A stretch of DNA of 32,283 bases. It comes from UBA2767 sp964194535 (GTDB taxonomy: Bacteria > Pseudomonadota > Alphaproteobacteria > Rhizobiales > Methyloligellaceae). Shown here one piece after another: positions 1 to 7,779 of the stretch. How positions within the stretch are numbered: position 1 is the stretch's first letter; every line of letters begins with the position of its first letter. The translations under genes and the position numbers were made by a program. The stretch covers positions 1 to 32,283 of the forward strand of contig CAXMMX010000247.1 in assembly GCA_964194535.1 (NCBI GenBank), in the 5' to 3' direction. The notes under the pieces were generated by a model that did no database searches, was not told the origin of the DNA, and saw only the letters and a list, made by a program, of their open reading frames with translations.

Positions 1-39
1 ACATTTGCATCGAGCTGCTACTGAACATGTCTGATGGAG

Positions 40-1836
40 TCAGGCGGCCGGTTTTCGTCGGCGTTTCGAGGCTTGCGCTTTAACACGACTCGGAGTTGAC
101 GTTGCGATCGGAGATGGCAACGACTCAACATGTATCGTCTCCGTCGGGAAAGCGAATTTCACTTCGAGGTCTTCTGCTAGTTGGATGATCTGTAGAAAGA
201 TGCCCTCGCGTTCGACGAGCTCCGCTGACCAATCCGGCACCTTAAGAAAGAAATAAATCAGAATGTCGAGGCTGTGCGATCCGAAGTCGTTAAAGACGAT
301 ATGGAATTTGTCTTTCTGCGTCTTGGGATGACTACGGATAATCTCTTTGATGCCATCGACGAAAGATTGCACTTTTTGTGGTGGCGTATCGTAGGTAACT
401 GCAAGGGTTGTCTTTACCCTGCGGTATTCGCGGGCGCCCAGATTGTCTACCGTCGCGTCGATCAGTTTGCTGCTAGGTAACGAAATCAGCGAGTCGTAGA
501 AAGTCCGTATCCGTGTTGAGCGAAATCCAACGGACTCCACATGACCTTCGTCATCACCGACCCTGATCCAGTCACCGACCCTGAAGGGCTTCTCGAACAT
601 GATGACAAGGGAGCCCAGTAGATTGGCCAAAGTCTCGCGCGCCGCAAGCGCGAAGGCTAAACCGCCAATGCCAAGTCCTGCAAATATCGAATATGAGGGG
701 AGACCCAACTGGTTTGCGCCTTCAACCAGGATCGCTGAAACCACCATCAACGCCACCAAACGAAAGGCGAGCCTTAGCAGCTGACTATCCATACCGCGTG
801 GGCGGAGATGCTGAGCTACAATGATTGTCTCGGCTACGGCGCTACAGATGACCCAGGCGAGCCAAGCGGCCAATATTATGACGGGAAATGCCCAAAGCAA
901 AATATACAAGCCTTGATGAAATCCAACAGTGATCCCAAGTGCCCCGCCTGAAAGGATTGCCAGCCCGATTAAGACCGCAATGGCCGCAGAGAGTTCAACA
1001 ACACGTAACCAGAGACTGCTCAATCTGGAGTCGGGATGACGCCGTCGCCAATAACGTCCAATGCCATAAACTGAGATAACAATCGCTATGCCTAGAACCA
1101 GTGCAATGGCGAGGCCAAGCCACTGCCAAAAAGCTTGGCCAAATACCCTCCATTTTGCCCAATCCGGTAGATCAACAAGCCATCTCAAGGGAAGGACGGA
1201 TAGGACGGTAAGTCCTTTCGGATTGCTGACATATCGCTCGTACCATCCTTCGGTAACGGTTTCCTTGTAAGGGAGATGACGGATTGCTTGATAGAATGTC
1301 TCCAGGCTTTTAACGGTCTCTGCTGAAAAGAGATACTCACCCGCTCTCTCACCTTGCAATACACGATAGATTTTGATTTCGGTATTTGGGATTCGCCATT
1401 TTTGAAAAGCTTTGTCTCCATTCGATTCGACAGTCGGCCACTGACTAATCGGTGGAATTTCGAGACGATCCAGTATTTCCTTTAGTAGTATCGCAACCTC
1501 AGGCGCTTTACTGCTGATGAGTGCTTTTGGGATTTTGCTAAGATCAAGGCATCGAATGGCCCGGTTTAAATGCGCGTAAACCTGCGTCAACAGGGCGACC
1601 TCATCAACAGACAATCGCTGCCTTTCTGATGATATGAACGACGCTCGAGCCTTCGAGGCTAACGTATAAGCTGCCCTTGTATTTTCCAGGAAACTCGTGA
1701 GTGTGGCTTTAGGGCTGGATGTGTCCGGCGGACTCAAAGGATGGAGTGCGTCTTCACTGGCCAAAGAAGCACCTATAAAGAACCAGGCAGCAACCAAGAT
1801 CGCCAAGCCTGCTCGCAAATATCTCATAGTGTCCAT
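40..1836 (-). CDS. MscS-family mechanosensitive ion channel
   Basis: Predicted inner-membrane channel of about 598 aa, opened by membrane tension to release small solutes. The N-terminus (MRYLRAGLAILVAAWFFIGASLAS) reads as a signal peptide, followed by a periplasmic region of roughly 200 residues, several hydrophobic helices and the MscS core. The pore helix and beta domain are recognisable from the stretch around LGIGGLAFALAARETLANLL and from FEKPFRVGDWIRVGDDEGHV. This is larger than E. coli MscS (286 aa) and resembles the extended MscS-like proteins. The reading frame stays open upstream to 1896, but the ATG at 1836 (or 1827) puts the signal peptide at the N-terminus and is preferred. The gene is more AT-rich than its neighbours, which may reflect transfer. 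The family call is firm; the ligand or physiological role is unknown. Confidence 0.88.
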   Translation of the reverse strand: MDTMRYLRAGLAILVAAWFFIGASLASEDALHPLSPPDTSSPKATLTSFLENTRAAYTLASKARASFISSERQRLSVDEVALLTQVYAHLNRAIRCLDLSKIPKALISSKAPEVAILLKEILDRLEIPPISQWPTVESNGDKAFQKWRIPNTEIKIYRVLQGERAGEYLFSAETVKSLETFYQAIRHLPYKETVTEGWYERYVSNPKGLTVLSVLPLRWLVDLPDWAKWRVFGQAFWQWLGLAIALVLGIAIVISVYGIGRYWRRRHPDSRLSSLWLRVVELSAAIAVLIGLAILSGGALGITVGFHQGLYILLWAFPVIILAAWLAWVICSAVAETIIVAQHLRPRGMDSQLLRLAFRLVALMVVSAILVEGANQLGLPSYSIFAGLGIGGLAFALAARETLANLLGSLVIMFEKPFRVGDWIRVGDDEGHVESVGFRSTRIRTFYDSLISLPSSKLIDATVDNLGAREYRRVKTTLAVTYDTPPQKVQSFVDGIKEIIRSHPKTQKDKFHIVFNDFGSHSLDILIYFFLKVPDWSAELVEREGIFLQIIQLAEDLEVKFAFPTETIHVESLPSPIATSTPSRVKAQASKRRRKPAA

Positions 1837-2104
1837 CAAATATTTGGTATGTGGTATGTCTGTATGATTAACGCTTGCCAAAAGTGTTATCTGCAATCAA
1901 CTGATTGTGCGCGTCTTCCTTAATTCCACCGCATCTTGCATTTCCCTAATCCAGGACTGCTACTATGTCCACTTTGGGCCATAAGCAGACATCGCAACAA
2001 CTTATCCCAGCCCTCCAAACCTCCCTTTGATTTATCGCTCACGGCTATTCCCGCCTTTATTGTTGGCCTACCGCTTCGCTGCTTGAGCACATTGACGCGC
2101 CGTC

Positions 2105-2504
2105 TTATTCACCCGCCAATTTGCGCGCCACGCGCGCGTCAAATTTACCCACATTGACGACGATGCGGTGGTGCATACCCGAACCTATTTCCTCCACCTC
2201 GTCCTGCGCGCGTACCTTTAACTCCAGATGACGGCCATCGACCTTCACCATCTCGGCAGTCGCGCTCACGCGGCATGCCGACAGGCGTCGCGGCAATGTG
2301 GGAGACTTGCAGAAATGTGCCGAGGCTCTGGTGCCCTTCGCTCAGATGCGGATCGATTGCCGCAAGGGCAGCCGCCTCGATCACATTGATCATCACCGGC
2401 GTTGCCAGGACTCCGACCTTGCCGCTGCCAACGCTCTCGGCGGTGTGCTCGGGGCCGACGATTATTTCAGCTTTGCCTGTCAGGCCGGGTCTTAGCGGGG
2501 TCAT
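2105..2504 (-). pseudogene. Thioesterase (FlK-like hotdog fold), split by a one-base frameshift
   Basis: Two overlapping minus-strand frames together encode one protein of about 132 aa of the fluoroacetyl-CoA-thioesterase-like family. The first part starts at ATG 2504 (MTPLRPGLTGKAEIIVG), contains ATPVMINVIEAAA with the expected Thr and Glu, and reaches LQVSHIAATPVGM with the expected His. The second part continues in the next frame as RVSATAEMVKVDGRHLEL and ends at the TAA at 2105-2107. Removing one C from the CC at 2272-2273 (G on the plus strand) joins them into the family's usual TPVGMRV run. As written the protein would be wrecked after Met77. Either this is a real recent pseudogene or a base-calling error; homologous sequence on both sides of the break is intact, which fits a very young lesion or an artefact. 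Confidence 0.8.
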
Positions 2505-2628
2505 GGTAGGCCTTTGTGTTGATAAATTTCTGCATGAGAATTCCTGCATACCCCATACCGGCAGTCCTGATGTTATGCTAGCACCATCGATACCCGATTG
2601 CGCTTCCAGCGCCCCGCACGCCTCAGCA

Positions 2629-3792
2629 TCACTGTTTCGCCAGCTTCGTCTCCACCAGCTTGGCCCAGAATGCGACGCCAAGCGGAATGATCTCGTCATT
2701 GAAATCATAGCCCGTCTTGTGGACCTGGACAGAGTCCTCGCCATTGCCAATACGGATATAGGCGCCCGGTGCATTCTCAAGCATGAAGGAAAAATCCTCC
2801 GATCCCATCATCTGGTGAAATTCGCGATTGATATTTTCCTCGCCAACGAGTTTCGCGGCGCAATCGGCGGCAAAGTCCGTTTGTTCCGGATCGTTGACGA
2901 GCGGCGCAAATGTGAACCGGAAATCGAGCTCCGCCTTGGCCCCCAGGCCCGCCGCGACGCCTTCCACGGTACGGCGCAGATTCTGCTCCACCTTTTTCAT
3001 AAGCTCGCTGGAAAATGTGCGCGCCGTGCCCATGATATGCGCTTCATGTGGAATGACGTTATAAGCATCGCCCGCATGCACCTGGGTGAAGGAGAGCACG
3101 GCTGCATCCTTGGCGCCAATATTGCGCGAAACGATGGTCTGGCATGCGGTGATGATATGGGCCGCGACGACAACCGGGTCGATGCTGCCTTCCGGGCGCG
3201 CGCCATGGGCGCCAACACCCGTTATCCTGATGTCGAACAGCGCGCCGCCCGCCATCATGGGGCCGGCGCGGATGCCGAATTTACCCGCTGGAACACCGGG
3301 ATGATTGTGCATTCCGAAAACGGTGTCGCAGGGAAAGCGCTCGAACAGGCCATCCTTGAGCATGGCTTCCGCCCCGCCAAGGCCCTCTTCTGCGGGCTGG
3401 AAAATAAAGTGCACGCAGCCCTCGAAGTTACGGGTCTCGGACAGATAGCGCGCAGCTCCCAACAGCATGGCCGTGTGACCGTCATGACCGCAGGCGTGCA
3501 TCTTCCCGTCATGTACCGAGCGATACTCGAAGGTGTTGGCTTCGCTCATCGACAGTGCATCCATGTCCGCGCGCAGGCCAATCGAGCGCGTGTCATTGCC
3601 GATGCGCAGAGTGCCAACGACGCCGGTATTGCCAATACCGCGATGCACCTCCAGCCCCCAGCCCTTGAGCTTTTCAGCCACGATTCCACTCGTGCGCACT
3701 TCTTCCATGCCCAACTCGGGATGAGTATGGAAGTCCCGGCGGATTGCCGTGAGTTCGTTGTGATAATCGCGAACATGATCGATGATGGACAT
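2629..3792 (-). CDS. M20 family amidohydrolase (hippurate / N-acyl-amino acid hydrolase type)
   Basis: Metal-dependent hydrolase of about 387 aa that should cleave N-acyl amino acids or related amides in the cytoplasm. Visible family motifs, in order, are RRDFHTHPELGMEE near the N-terminus, LRADMDAL, HACGHDGHTAMLLGAARYL with the metal-binding Cys/His cluster, FQPAEEGLGGAEAM with the catalytic Glu pair, MHNHPG, GAHGARPEGSIDPV in the dimerisation domain, and MGSEDFSFML near the C-terminus. The ATG at 3792 gives MSIIDHVRDY; a TTG at 3804 would add four residues and cannot be excluded because neither has a strong ribosome binding site. It lies downstream of the aminotransferase on the same strand with a gap of about 100 bases. 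The exact substrate cannot be read from sequence. Confidence 0.92.
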   Translation of the reverse strand: MSIIDHVRDYHNELTAIRRDFHTHPELGMEEVRTSGIVAEKLKGWGLEVHRGIGNTGVVGTLRIGNDTRSIGLRADMDALSMSEANTFEYRSVHDGKMHACGHDGHTAMLLGAARYLSETRNFEGCVHFIFQPAEEGLGGAEAMLKDGLFERFPCDTVFGMHNHPGVPAGKFGIRAGPMMAGGALFDIRITGVGAHGARPEGSIDPVVVAAHIITACQTIVSRNIGAKDAAVLSFTQVHAGDAYNVIPHEAHIMGTARTFSSELMKKVEQNLRRTVEGVAAGLGAKAELDFRFTFAPLVNDPEQTDFAADCAAKLVGEENINREFHQMMGSEDFSFMLENAPGAYIRIGNGEDSVQVHKTGYDFNDEIIPLGVAFWAKLVETKLAKQ

Positions 3793-3893
3793 GGGTTTTT
3801 TCAACTTTCATATTTACTGGACAAAGTGGCCGGAAGCCTGGCGCTCCTCATAAATGTGCAGGTACGAAGCAACCGATCCCCCACAAGTGAAAA

Positions 3894-4748
3894 TCAGCTA
3901 TGCGCCCAGTCCCAGTAAAGCTCCCGTGCACGGGTATAGAGCGGGCCGGGTTGGAGATCACGGTTCTCGATTTTGGTGACCGGCATCAGCTTGAAATAGT
4001 TGCCCGACGCGAAAATCTCATCCGCCGCCTCAAAATCCTCGAAGGTGAGAGAACGCTGGTGGACGCTAACTCCGGCATCTTCCAGCAGCGTGATGGTGCG
4101 CTGGCGCGTCACGCCATTGAGAAACGTGCCATTTGGGAAGGGCGTATGCACTTCGCCGTCCTTCGCCATGAAAACATTTGCCGTGGCAAGCTCCGCCACA
4201 TGGCCAACCGGGTCCAGCACCAGCGCATTGTCAAACCCCTTTTCCGCCGCCTCGGCCAGCGCCCGCGCGGAGTTGGGATAAAGGCACGAGGCCTTGGCGT
4301 TGACGGTCGCCTGATCGGTCGCCGGGCGGCGATAGCTTGAGTGGGTAACGGAAAAGCCCGTTGGCTCCGGCATGGGCAGTTCATAAACGCACATGCAGAA
4401 CACCGTGCTTTCAGGGTTCGGCGGCACGGAGAAACGCCCGCCGTTCTGGGCCCAGTACATGGGGCGGATATAAAGCGCGGCATCGGCCGGGAATTTCGCC
4501 ACGCCGTCACGCGCAATTTCGATGATCTCCTGTGTTTTGCGGGTCGGGATGAGTCCGAGCGCGCGGGCCGAGTCGTTCACCCGCTGGCAATGGATATCCA
4601 GATCAGGGGTAATGCCCTCAAACGCGCGCGCGCCGTCGAACACGGTGGAGCCGAGCCATGCGGCATGGTCACGGGGTCCCAAAAGCTGCGGGTTGCCCTC
4701 GCTCCAAGAGCCATCGAAAAATGTCCAGGTCTGCGACCACTCGGTCAT
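3894..4748 (-). CDS. Class IV PLP aminotransferase (branched-chain amino acid aminotransferase-like)
   Basis: PLP-dependent fold-type IV aminotransferase of about 284 aa. The stretch VNAKASCLYPNSARALAEA carries the likely Schiff-base Lys. It is followed by the family signature AELATANVFMAKDGEVHTP and by NGVTRQRTI, which normally contacts the cofactor phosphate. The ATG at 4748 is preferred over upstream codons of the same frame because a GAGGA ribosome binding site lies just before it and the protein then begins directly with family sequence (MTEWSQTWTFFDG). Branched-chain aminotransferases, D-amino acid aminotransferases and 4-amino-4-deoxychorismate lyases share this fold. The length and the EGITPDLDIHCQRVNDSA region best match the rhizobial proteins labelled branched-chain aminotransferase. 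It may be a second, non-canonical IlvE, as no other ilv gene is nearby. Confidence 0.87.
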   Translation of the reverse strand: MTEWSQTWTFFDGSWSEGNPQLLGPRDHAAWLGSTVFDGARAFEGITPDLDIHCQRVNDSARALGLIPTRKTQEIIEIARDGVAKFPADAALYIRPMYWAQNGGRFSVPPNPESTVFCMCVYELPMPEPTGFSVTHSSYRRPATDQATVNAKASCLYPNSARALAEAAEKGFDNALVLDPVGHVAELATANVFMAKDGEVHTPFPNGTFLNGVTRQRTITLLEDAGVSVHQRSLTFEDFEAADEIFASGNYFKLMPVTKIENRDLQPGPLYTRARELYWDWAHS

Positions 4749-4834
4749 GGCATTATCCTCACACACGCCCTTATCAATTTGCGCAGCCCGAAAGGTAGCG
4801 CCGTCTCGTGCAAGAGGCCAGAAGGGAAATGCCT

Positions 4835-5557
4835 CTAAACACCAACCCGGCCGAAGCCGGGGATCTTGAGGGCGGGGTGGCGGAAATCTATACCGACAAT
4901 CGCGCCGAGAATATTGATCTCCAACCCCTCGACCCAAGCGAGCGTCAGCCCGGCATAGCCGCCGAGAGAGACACGAAATCCTGTCCCCGAGGGTGTCCAT
5001 CCGAACCAGCATCCGTCATGGGGGAAGTCCTTGCCGATGGCGGTCGGCGGCAAGGTGGCGGCAAGCTCAGGGATATTGGCAATCACGGACGCAATGAAGG
5101 TGTTTGAGTTGGGTCCGGGCCAAACGCGGTAGTCGCCACGCGAATTATACGCATAGCTGGCGATGCCAGCGCGGATTTTCGGGATCAGTAGCGCCGCCTC
5201 TTCATCGCGCACCTCGTGTACAACATGCGGGTTATTGCCATACCAGCGACCGTCCGGTGCATAATTGTTACGCCGCACCGGATGTCCCCAGCCAACCTTG
5301 TCCCAGCGCTCATAAGCCGAAGCGCCCTGTTCTTTCAGGACGATCCAGCTATGGGTGGCGAATACGCCCTTCCAGCGCCCGGTGCGCGCGGCATAGATGC
5401 GGACCATCGCCGGCTTGCTTCGCGATGGATGTGGAAGCGTGCGAGTGCTGGACCAGTTGGCCGTGGCCCAGCTTGAAGGCTGGGATTTGCTCCACCAATG
5501 CGCGGCATGAAGCCCCAGCGGCGTCACCACCGTAAGCAGAAAAGCCAGAATGAACAT
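4835..5557 (-). CDS. DUF3750 domain exported protein
   Basis: Protein of about 240 aa beginning with a hydrophobic segment (MFILAFLLTVVTPLGLHAA) that should act as a signal peptide or anchor. The rest matches what I know as the DUF3750 family: an internal ATHSWIVLKEQG stretch, then YERWDKVGWG, DGRWYGNNP, YRVWPGPNSNTFIA and HDGCWFGWTPSGTGFRVSLG. The HSW and NSNTF elements are reminiscent of papain-like cysteine hydrolase folds, but I do not see a confirmed catalytic triad and give no function. The frame remains open to 5632; the ATG at 5557 is chosen because it places the hydrophobic segment first and has AAGGTG upstream. Gene on the minus strand, with gaps of about 90-120 bases to its neighbours. 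Confidence 0.82.
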   Translation of the reverse strand: MFILAFLLTVVTPLGLHAAHWWSKSQPSSWATANWSSTRTLPHPSRSKPAMVRIYAARTGRWKGVFATHSWIVLKEQGASAYERWDKVGWGHPVRRNNYAPDGRWYGNNPHVVHEVRDEEAALLIPKIRAGIASYAYNSRGDYRVWPGPNSNTFIASVIANIPELAATLPPTAIGKDFPHDGCWFGWTPSGTGFRVSLGGYAGLTLAWVEGLEINILGAIVGIDFRHPALKIPGFGRVGV

Positions 5558-5678
5558 TTTGAAGATTCGCACCTTTGCCCGATCCTTCAGGCAACATAAT
5601 TCACTAATTATGTCCGGGGGATTAATATCCAAATACAGCCAAAAAGAGGCAAGTCAACACCCCGGCATGAGCCCGTGA

Positions 5679-6782
5679 TCACACGCTTGCCGACGCCGGC
5701 GGCACTTCGAGAAAGCGTTCAGGACCGAAGGATGCCAGCAGGTTGTGGCGATTGCCTGCCAGAAGTTCTTCGCAGGCCATTGCGCCGACTGCCGGGCAGA
5801 GCGTGACGCCTGAATGCATCACCGCCACATAGAGCCCGGAAACGCCCGGCGCCCTGCCAATGACGGGCAGGCCGTCGGCAGGCGTGGGGCGATAGCCCGT
5901 GGTGGTATGGTCAAGGGTAAGCGGCTCGTCGGTGTTCAGCGCGGCGCGCAGGCGGCGCATCAGTTCCTCGCCGCCGCTTTCAGGGTCATCGGCCAGTTCC
6001 GCTCCCTCGAAATCGGACCCGGCGAGGATTTGCCCATTGGCTTTCTGGCGCATGTGCAGCCCGTCTGACAGAACAAGTCCGTTCAAAACCCGTGAAACCG
6101 GATTTGTATGCGCCAGCAGTCCGGGCGGCATGGTGAGAGGCAGTTCATAACCTGCCTGGGAGACAAGCTCAGCTGTCGCAACGCCGGCGGCAACCACAAC
6201 CTCATCGGCAGTGAGTATCTCATCGCCCGCACGCAGGCCGGTAACGCGCCCGTCCTCAAGCGCAAGGCCCTCCACCCGCACGCCCGTGCGCAGAACCGCG
6301 CCCTCATCCACGGCTGTCGCGGTTAGAAGTTCCGCAACCTCGCAAGCCTCGACCGCGCCCTCATCAAGGGCATGGACGGCGATGTCCGGCGCCAGGATCA
6401 AATTAGGCTCAAGGCGTTTCACCCGCTCGCCGTCGATGAGCTCTATGCGGTACCCCCATGCTCTGTTGCGCAACACGAACTCTTCCAGATCGAGCCCTTG
6501 CGCGGGGAGATAAATCGACCCCGACAGGGAACCGGGAAGCCGCGGCAGCGCGGCGAAAAGCCGCCGCCACTCGCCCATGGAATGGTGGCGCAGAGCAAAA
6601 TAGTCCTGAGCAAAGGAATAGTTGGAGTTGATCCAGCTGAAGGAGTTGGGCGTGGCCACGCCGCCGGGCTCGCTGGCGTCGAGAATAGTCACCCGCGCGC
6701 CCGCCTTGGCCAGATGCCAGGCGATGGAAGCGCCGATGATCCCGGCACCGATGACGACAATCTCAGGACCTTTGGTTGTCAT
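5679..6782 (-). CDS. FAD-dependent oxidoreductase, DAO family (D-amino acid dehydrogenase / glycine oxidase-like)
   Basis: Flavoprotein of about 367 aa expected to oxidise an amine or D-amino acid. The N-terminus carries the dinucleotide-binding Rossmann motif VVIGAGIIGASIAWHLAKAG with the ribose-binding acidic residue in VTILDAS. The C-terminus contains the DAO-family RPTPADGLPVIGRAPGVSGL and HSGVTLCPAVGAMACEELL. The ATG at 6782 is preceded by GGAAG at good spacing; a TTG at 6800 in the same frame is less likely. With the aminotransferase and M20 hydrolase on the same strand it suggests a local set for amino-acid or amine scavenging, but the genes are separated by gaps and a common operon is inference. 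The substrate is unknown. Confidence 0.9.
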   Translation of the reverse strand: MTTKGPEIVVIGAGIIGASIAWHLAKAGARVTILDASEPGGVATPNSFSWINSNYSFAQDYFALRHHSMGEWRRLFAALPRLPGSLSGSIYLPAQGLDLEEFVLRNRAWGYRIELIDGERVKRLEPNLILAPDIAVHALDEGAVEACEVAELLTATAVDEGAVLRTGVRVEGLALEDGRVTGLRAGDEILTADEVVVAAGVATAELVSQAGYELPLTMPPGLLAHTNPVSRVLNGLVLSDGLHMRQKANGQILAGSDFEGAELADDPESGGEELMRRLRAALNTDEPLTLDHTTTGYRPTPADGLPVIGRAPGVSGLYVAVMHSGVTLCPAVGAMACEELLAGNRHNLLASFGPERFLEVPPASASV

Positions 6783-6806
6783 ATCTTCCGCACACTTCAA
6801 AGGTGC

Positions 6807-6936
6807 CTAGAGCGGTTTCGAATGATACCGAAGCCAAGCCACCCGCTCCCCCTGACCCAACCACCCCAAGGCTACCATTACTGGGTGGTTGGGTCAGGGG
6901 GAGCGGGTGGTCTGGAATACTTCGTAAACGCTCTAG
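6807..6936. repeat. 130-bp palindromic intergenic element with perfect 28-bp inverted arms
   Basis: The core is a perfect 28-bp inverted repeat (6839-6866 and 6883-6910) around a 16-base loop. Outside it the ends are also roughly inverted: CTAGAGCGGTTT at 6807 and AAACGCTCTAG ending at 6936. The whole unit is non-coding and lies between the FAD oxidoreductase and a small secreted protein. A diverged half of the same element occurs at 19633-19668, so it is a dispersed repeat. The structure fits a non-autonomous palindromic element or MITE-like sequence of the kind scattered in alphaproteobacterial genomes. It could also fold as a long RNA hairpin downstream of transcripts. Confidence 0.85.
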
Positions 6937-7046
6937 TAGCACACCCTCGCCTTGGCCACACAGTTCCGGTGTGGCAGCAGGTATTTCTCGAACCATGGCC
7001 CGCATTTGGTCCGCACCTGGCCCATACGCACCTTCCTGGGAGCTAT

Positions 7047-7241
7047 TTAGATTTTCAATTGATCCACCTTGACCAGAAGATCGTTGATGGCCGCGCCAAG
7101 AGCGCCTGTTTCATGGAACATGTTGGTCCCGTTGTGGCTCCCTACCATGGTCTTGCAAGCCGCATAAGCCCTGTCCGGCGGCGTTATGACCAGAAAACTA
7201 CTGGCGATGACAACACACAACGCCACATATACTGCACGCAT
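7047..7241 (-). CDS. Small predicted secreted protein, 64 aa, unknown function
   Basis: Short frame starting at ATG 7241 with a strong ribosome binding region (GGAGGTTGAGGAT directly upstream). The first 27 or so residues (MRAVYVALCVVIASSFLVIT and then PPDRAYA) form a classic signal peptide with an AYA cleavage site. The mature part of about 37 residues starts near ACKTMVGSHNGT and ends in INDLLVKVDQLKI. It has one Cys. I do not recognise the family. The signal peptide plus ribosome binding site argue for a real gene despite its size. A 36-bp tandem duplication lies 30 bases upstream of the start and could affect its expression. Confidence 0.6.
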   Translation of the reverse strand: MRAVYVALCVVIASSFLVITPPDRAYAACKTMVGSHNGTNMFHETGALGAAINDLLVKVDQLKI

Positions 7242-7270
7242 ATCCTCAACCTCCAGCTCTGTACTCTCCT

Positions 7271-7342
7271 ATCTGTCCTACCGCTTCACTATTTGAGGAC
7301 TCTGATATCTGTCCTACCACTTCGCTATTTGAGGACCCTCAC
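7271..7342. repeat. 36-bp tandem duplication (two copies)
   Basis: Two adjacent 36-bp copies, 7271-7306 and 7307-7342, differ at only a few positions. The shared core reads TCCTACCGCTTCRCTATTTG. A related single copy with core CCTACCGCTTCGCTGCTTGAG sits at about 2059-2096, also between genes. The repeat lies upstream of the 64-aa secreted protein, on its promoter side. Confidence 0.75.
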
Positions 7343-7384
7343 CGGAGACAATAATATGCGGTCCGGGGCATGACAGCCAAGGTG

Positions 7385-7418
7385 AAAAAAGAGGCGGGCC
7401 CCAACGGGGGTCCGCCTC
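7385..7418 (-). terminator. Rho-independent terminator of the 41-aa peptide gene
   Basis: Read on the minus strand, a GC-rich hairpin (GAGGCGGACCCC, loop, GGGGCCCGCCTC with one mismatch) is followed at once by TTTTTT. It starts about 29 bases after the stop codon of the 41-aa frame at 7447, so it should end that transcript. Its presence supports the small gene as a real, separately transcribed unit. Confidence 0.85.
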
Positions 7419-7446
7419 CTGATGATTTCACCATGTCACGTGAGCG

Positions 7447-7572
7447 TTAGCCGCCAGGCTCAAACACCGTTTCCCAAGTGAACGAGTCGTCGGCTGACGG
7501 CATCGCGCTCGCAGCGCCAGCAACGGCAATCAGAGCAACAGCAATGATAAATGCGCCTAAAGTCGATTTCAT
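7447..7572 (-). CDS. 41-aa predicted secreted peptide, unknown function
   Basis: The ATG at 7572 is preceded by GAGGAG at ideal spacing. The frame encodes a Lys-containing start, a hydrophobic core (LGAFIIAVALIAVAGA) and an ASA signal-peptidase site. The predicted mature peptide is only about 18 residues (MPSADDSFTWETVFEPGG), acidic and with one Trp. It ends at TAA 7447-7449 and is followed by a strong terminator at 7385-7418. The combination of ribosome binding site, complete signal peptide and dedicated terminator makes a real gene likely. I do not recognise a family. The peptide could be a signal, an envelope stress peptide or a remnant; nothing in the sequence decides this. Confidence 0.62.
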   Translation of the reverse strand: MKSTLGAFIIAVALIAVAGAASAMPSADDSFTWETVFEPGG

Positions 7573-7779
7573 GAGTTTCACTCCTCAATCAAGTTTGTTC
7601 TGCCGGCTCAAGGCGGTTGGGGGGTGCCCGCCGGCTTGTCCCGACATTTGGTGCGTGAACGAACGGTGCCGGTTCCGTGATCGGGCCAGCGCATAAGTTC
7701 CCGCGCATGGGAAATCATCTCCCGAAACGGTGGAGGTCATCCTGCATAGTGGTGAAAACCGGGCGGGTGAAACCGGGCG

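Noticed and set aside
2275..3918. 547-aa open frame on the plus strand opposite the amidohydrolase
   Set aside because: It lies antisense to a gene with complete M20 motifs, has no recognisable domain, and is the kind of long frame that GC-rich coding DNA produces on the other strand.
7271..7342. CRISPR repeats at the 36-bp duplication
   Set aside because: The two copies abut directly with no spacer, and no cas gene is in the window.
6372..7373. 333-aa plus-strand frame running through the palindromic element
   Set aside because: It is antisense to the FAD oxidoreductase and then crosses non-coding repeats; it has no ribosome binding site or domain.
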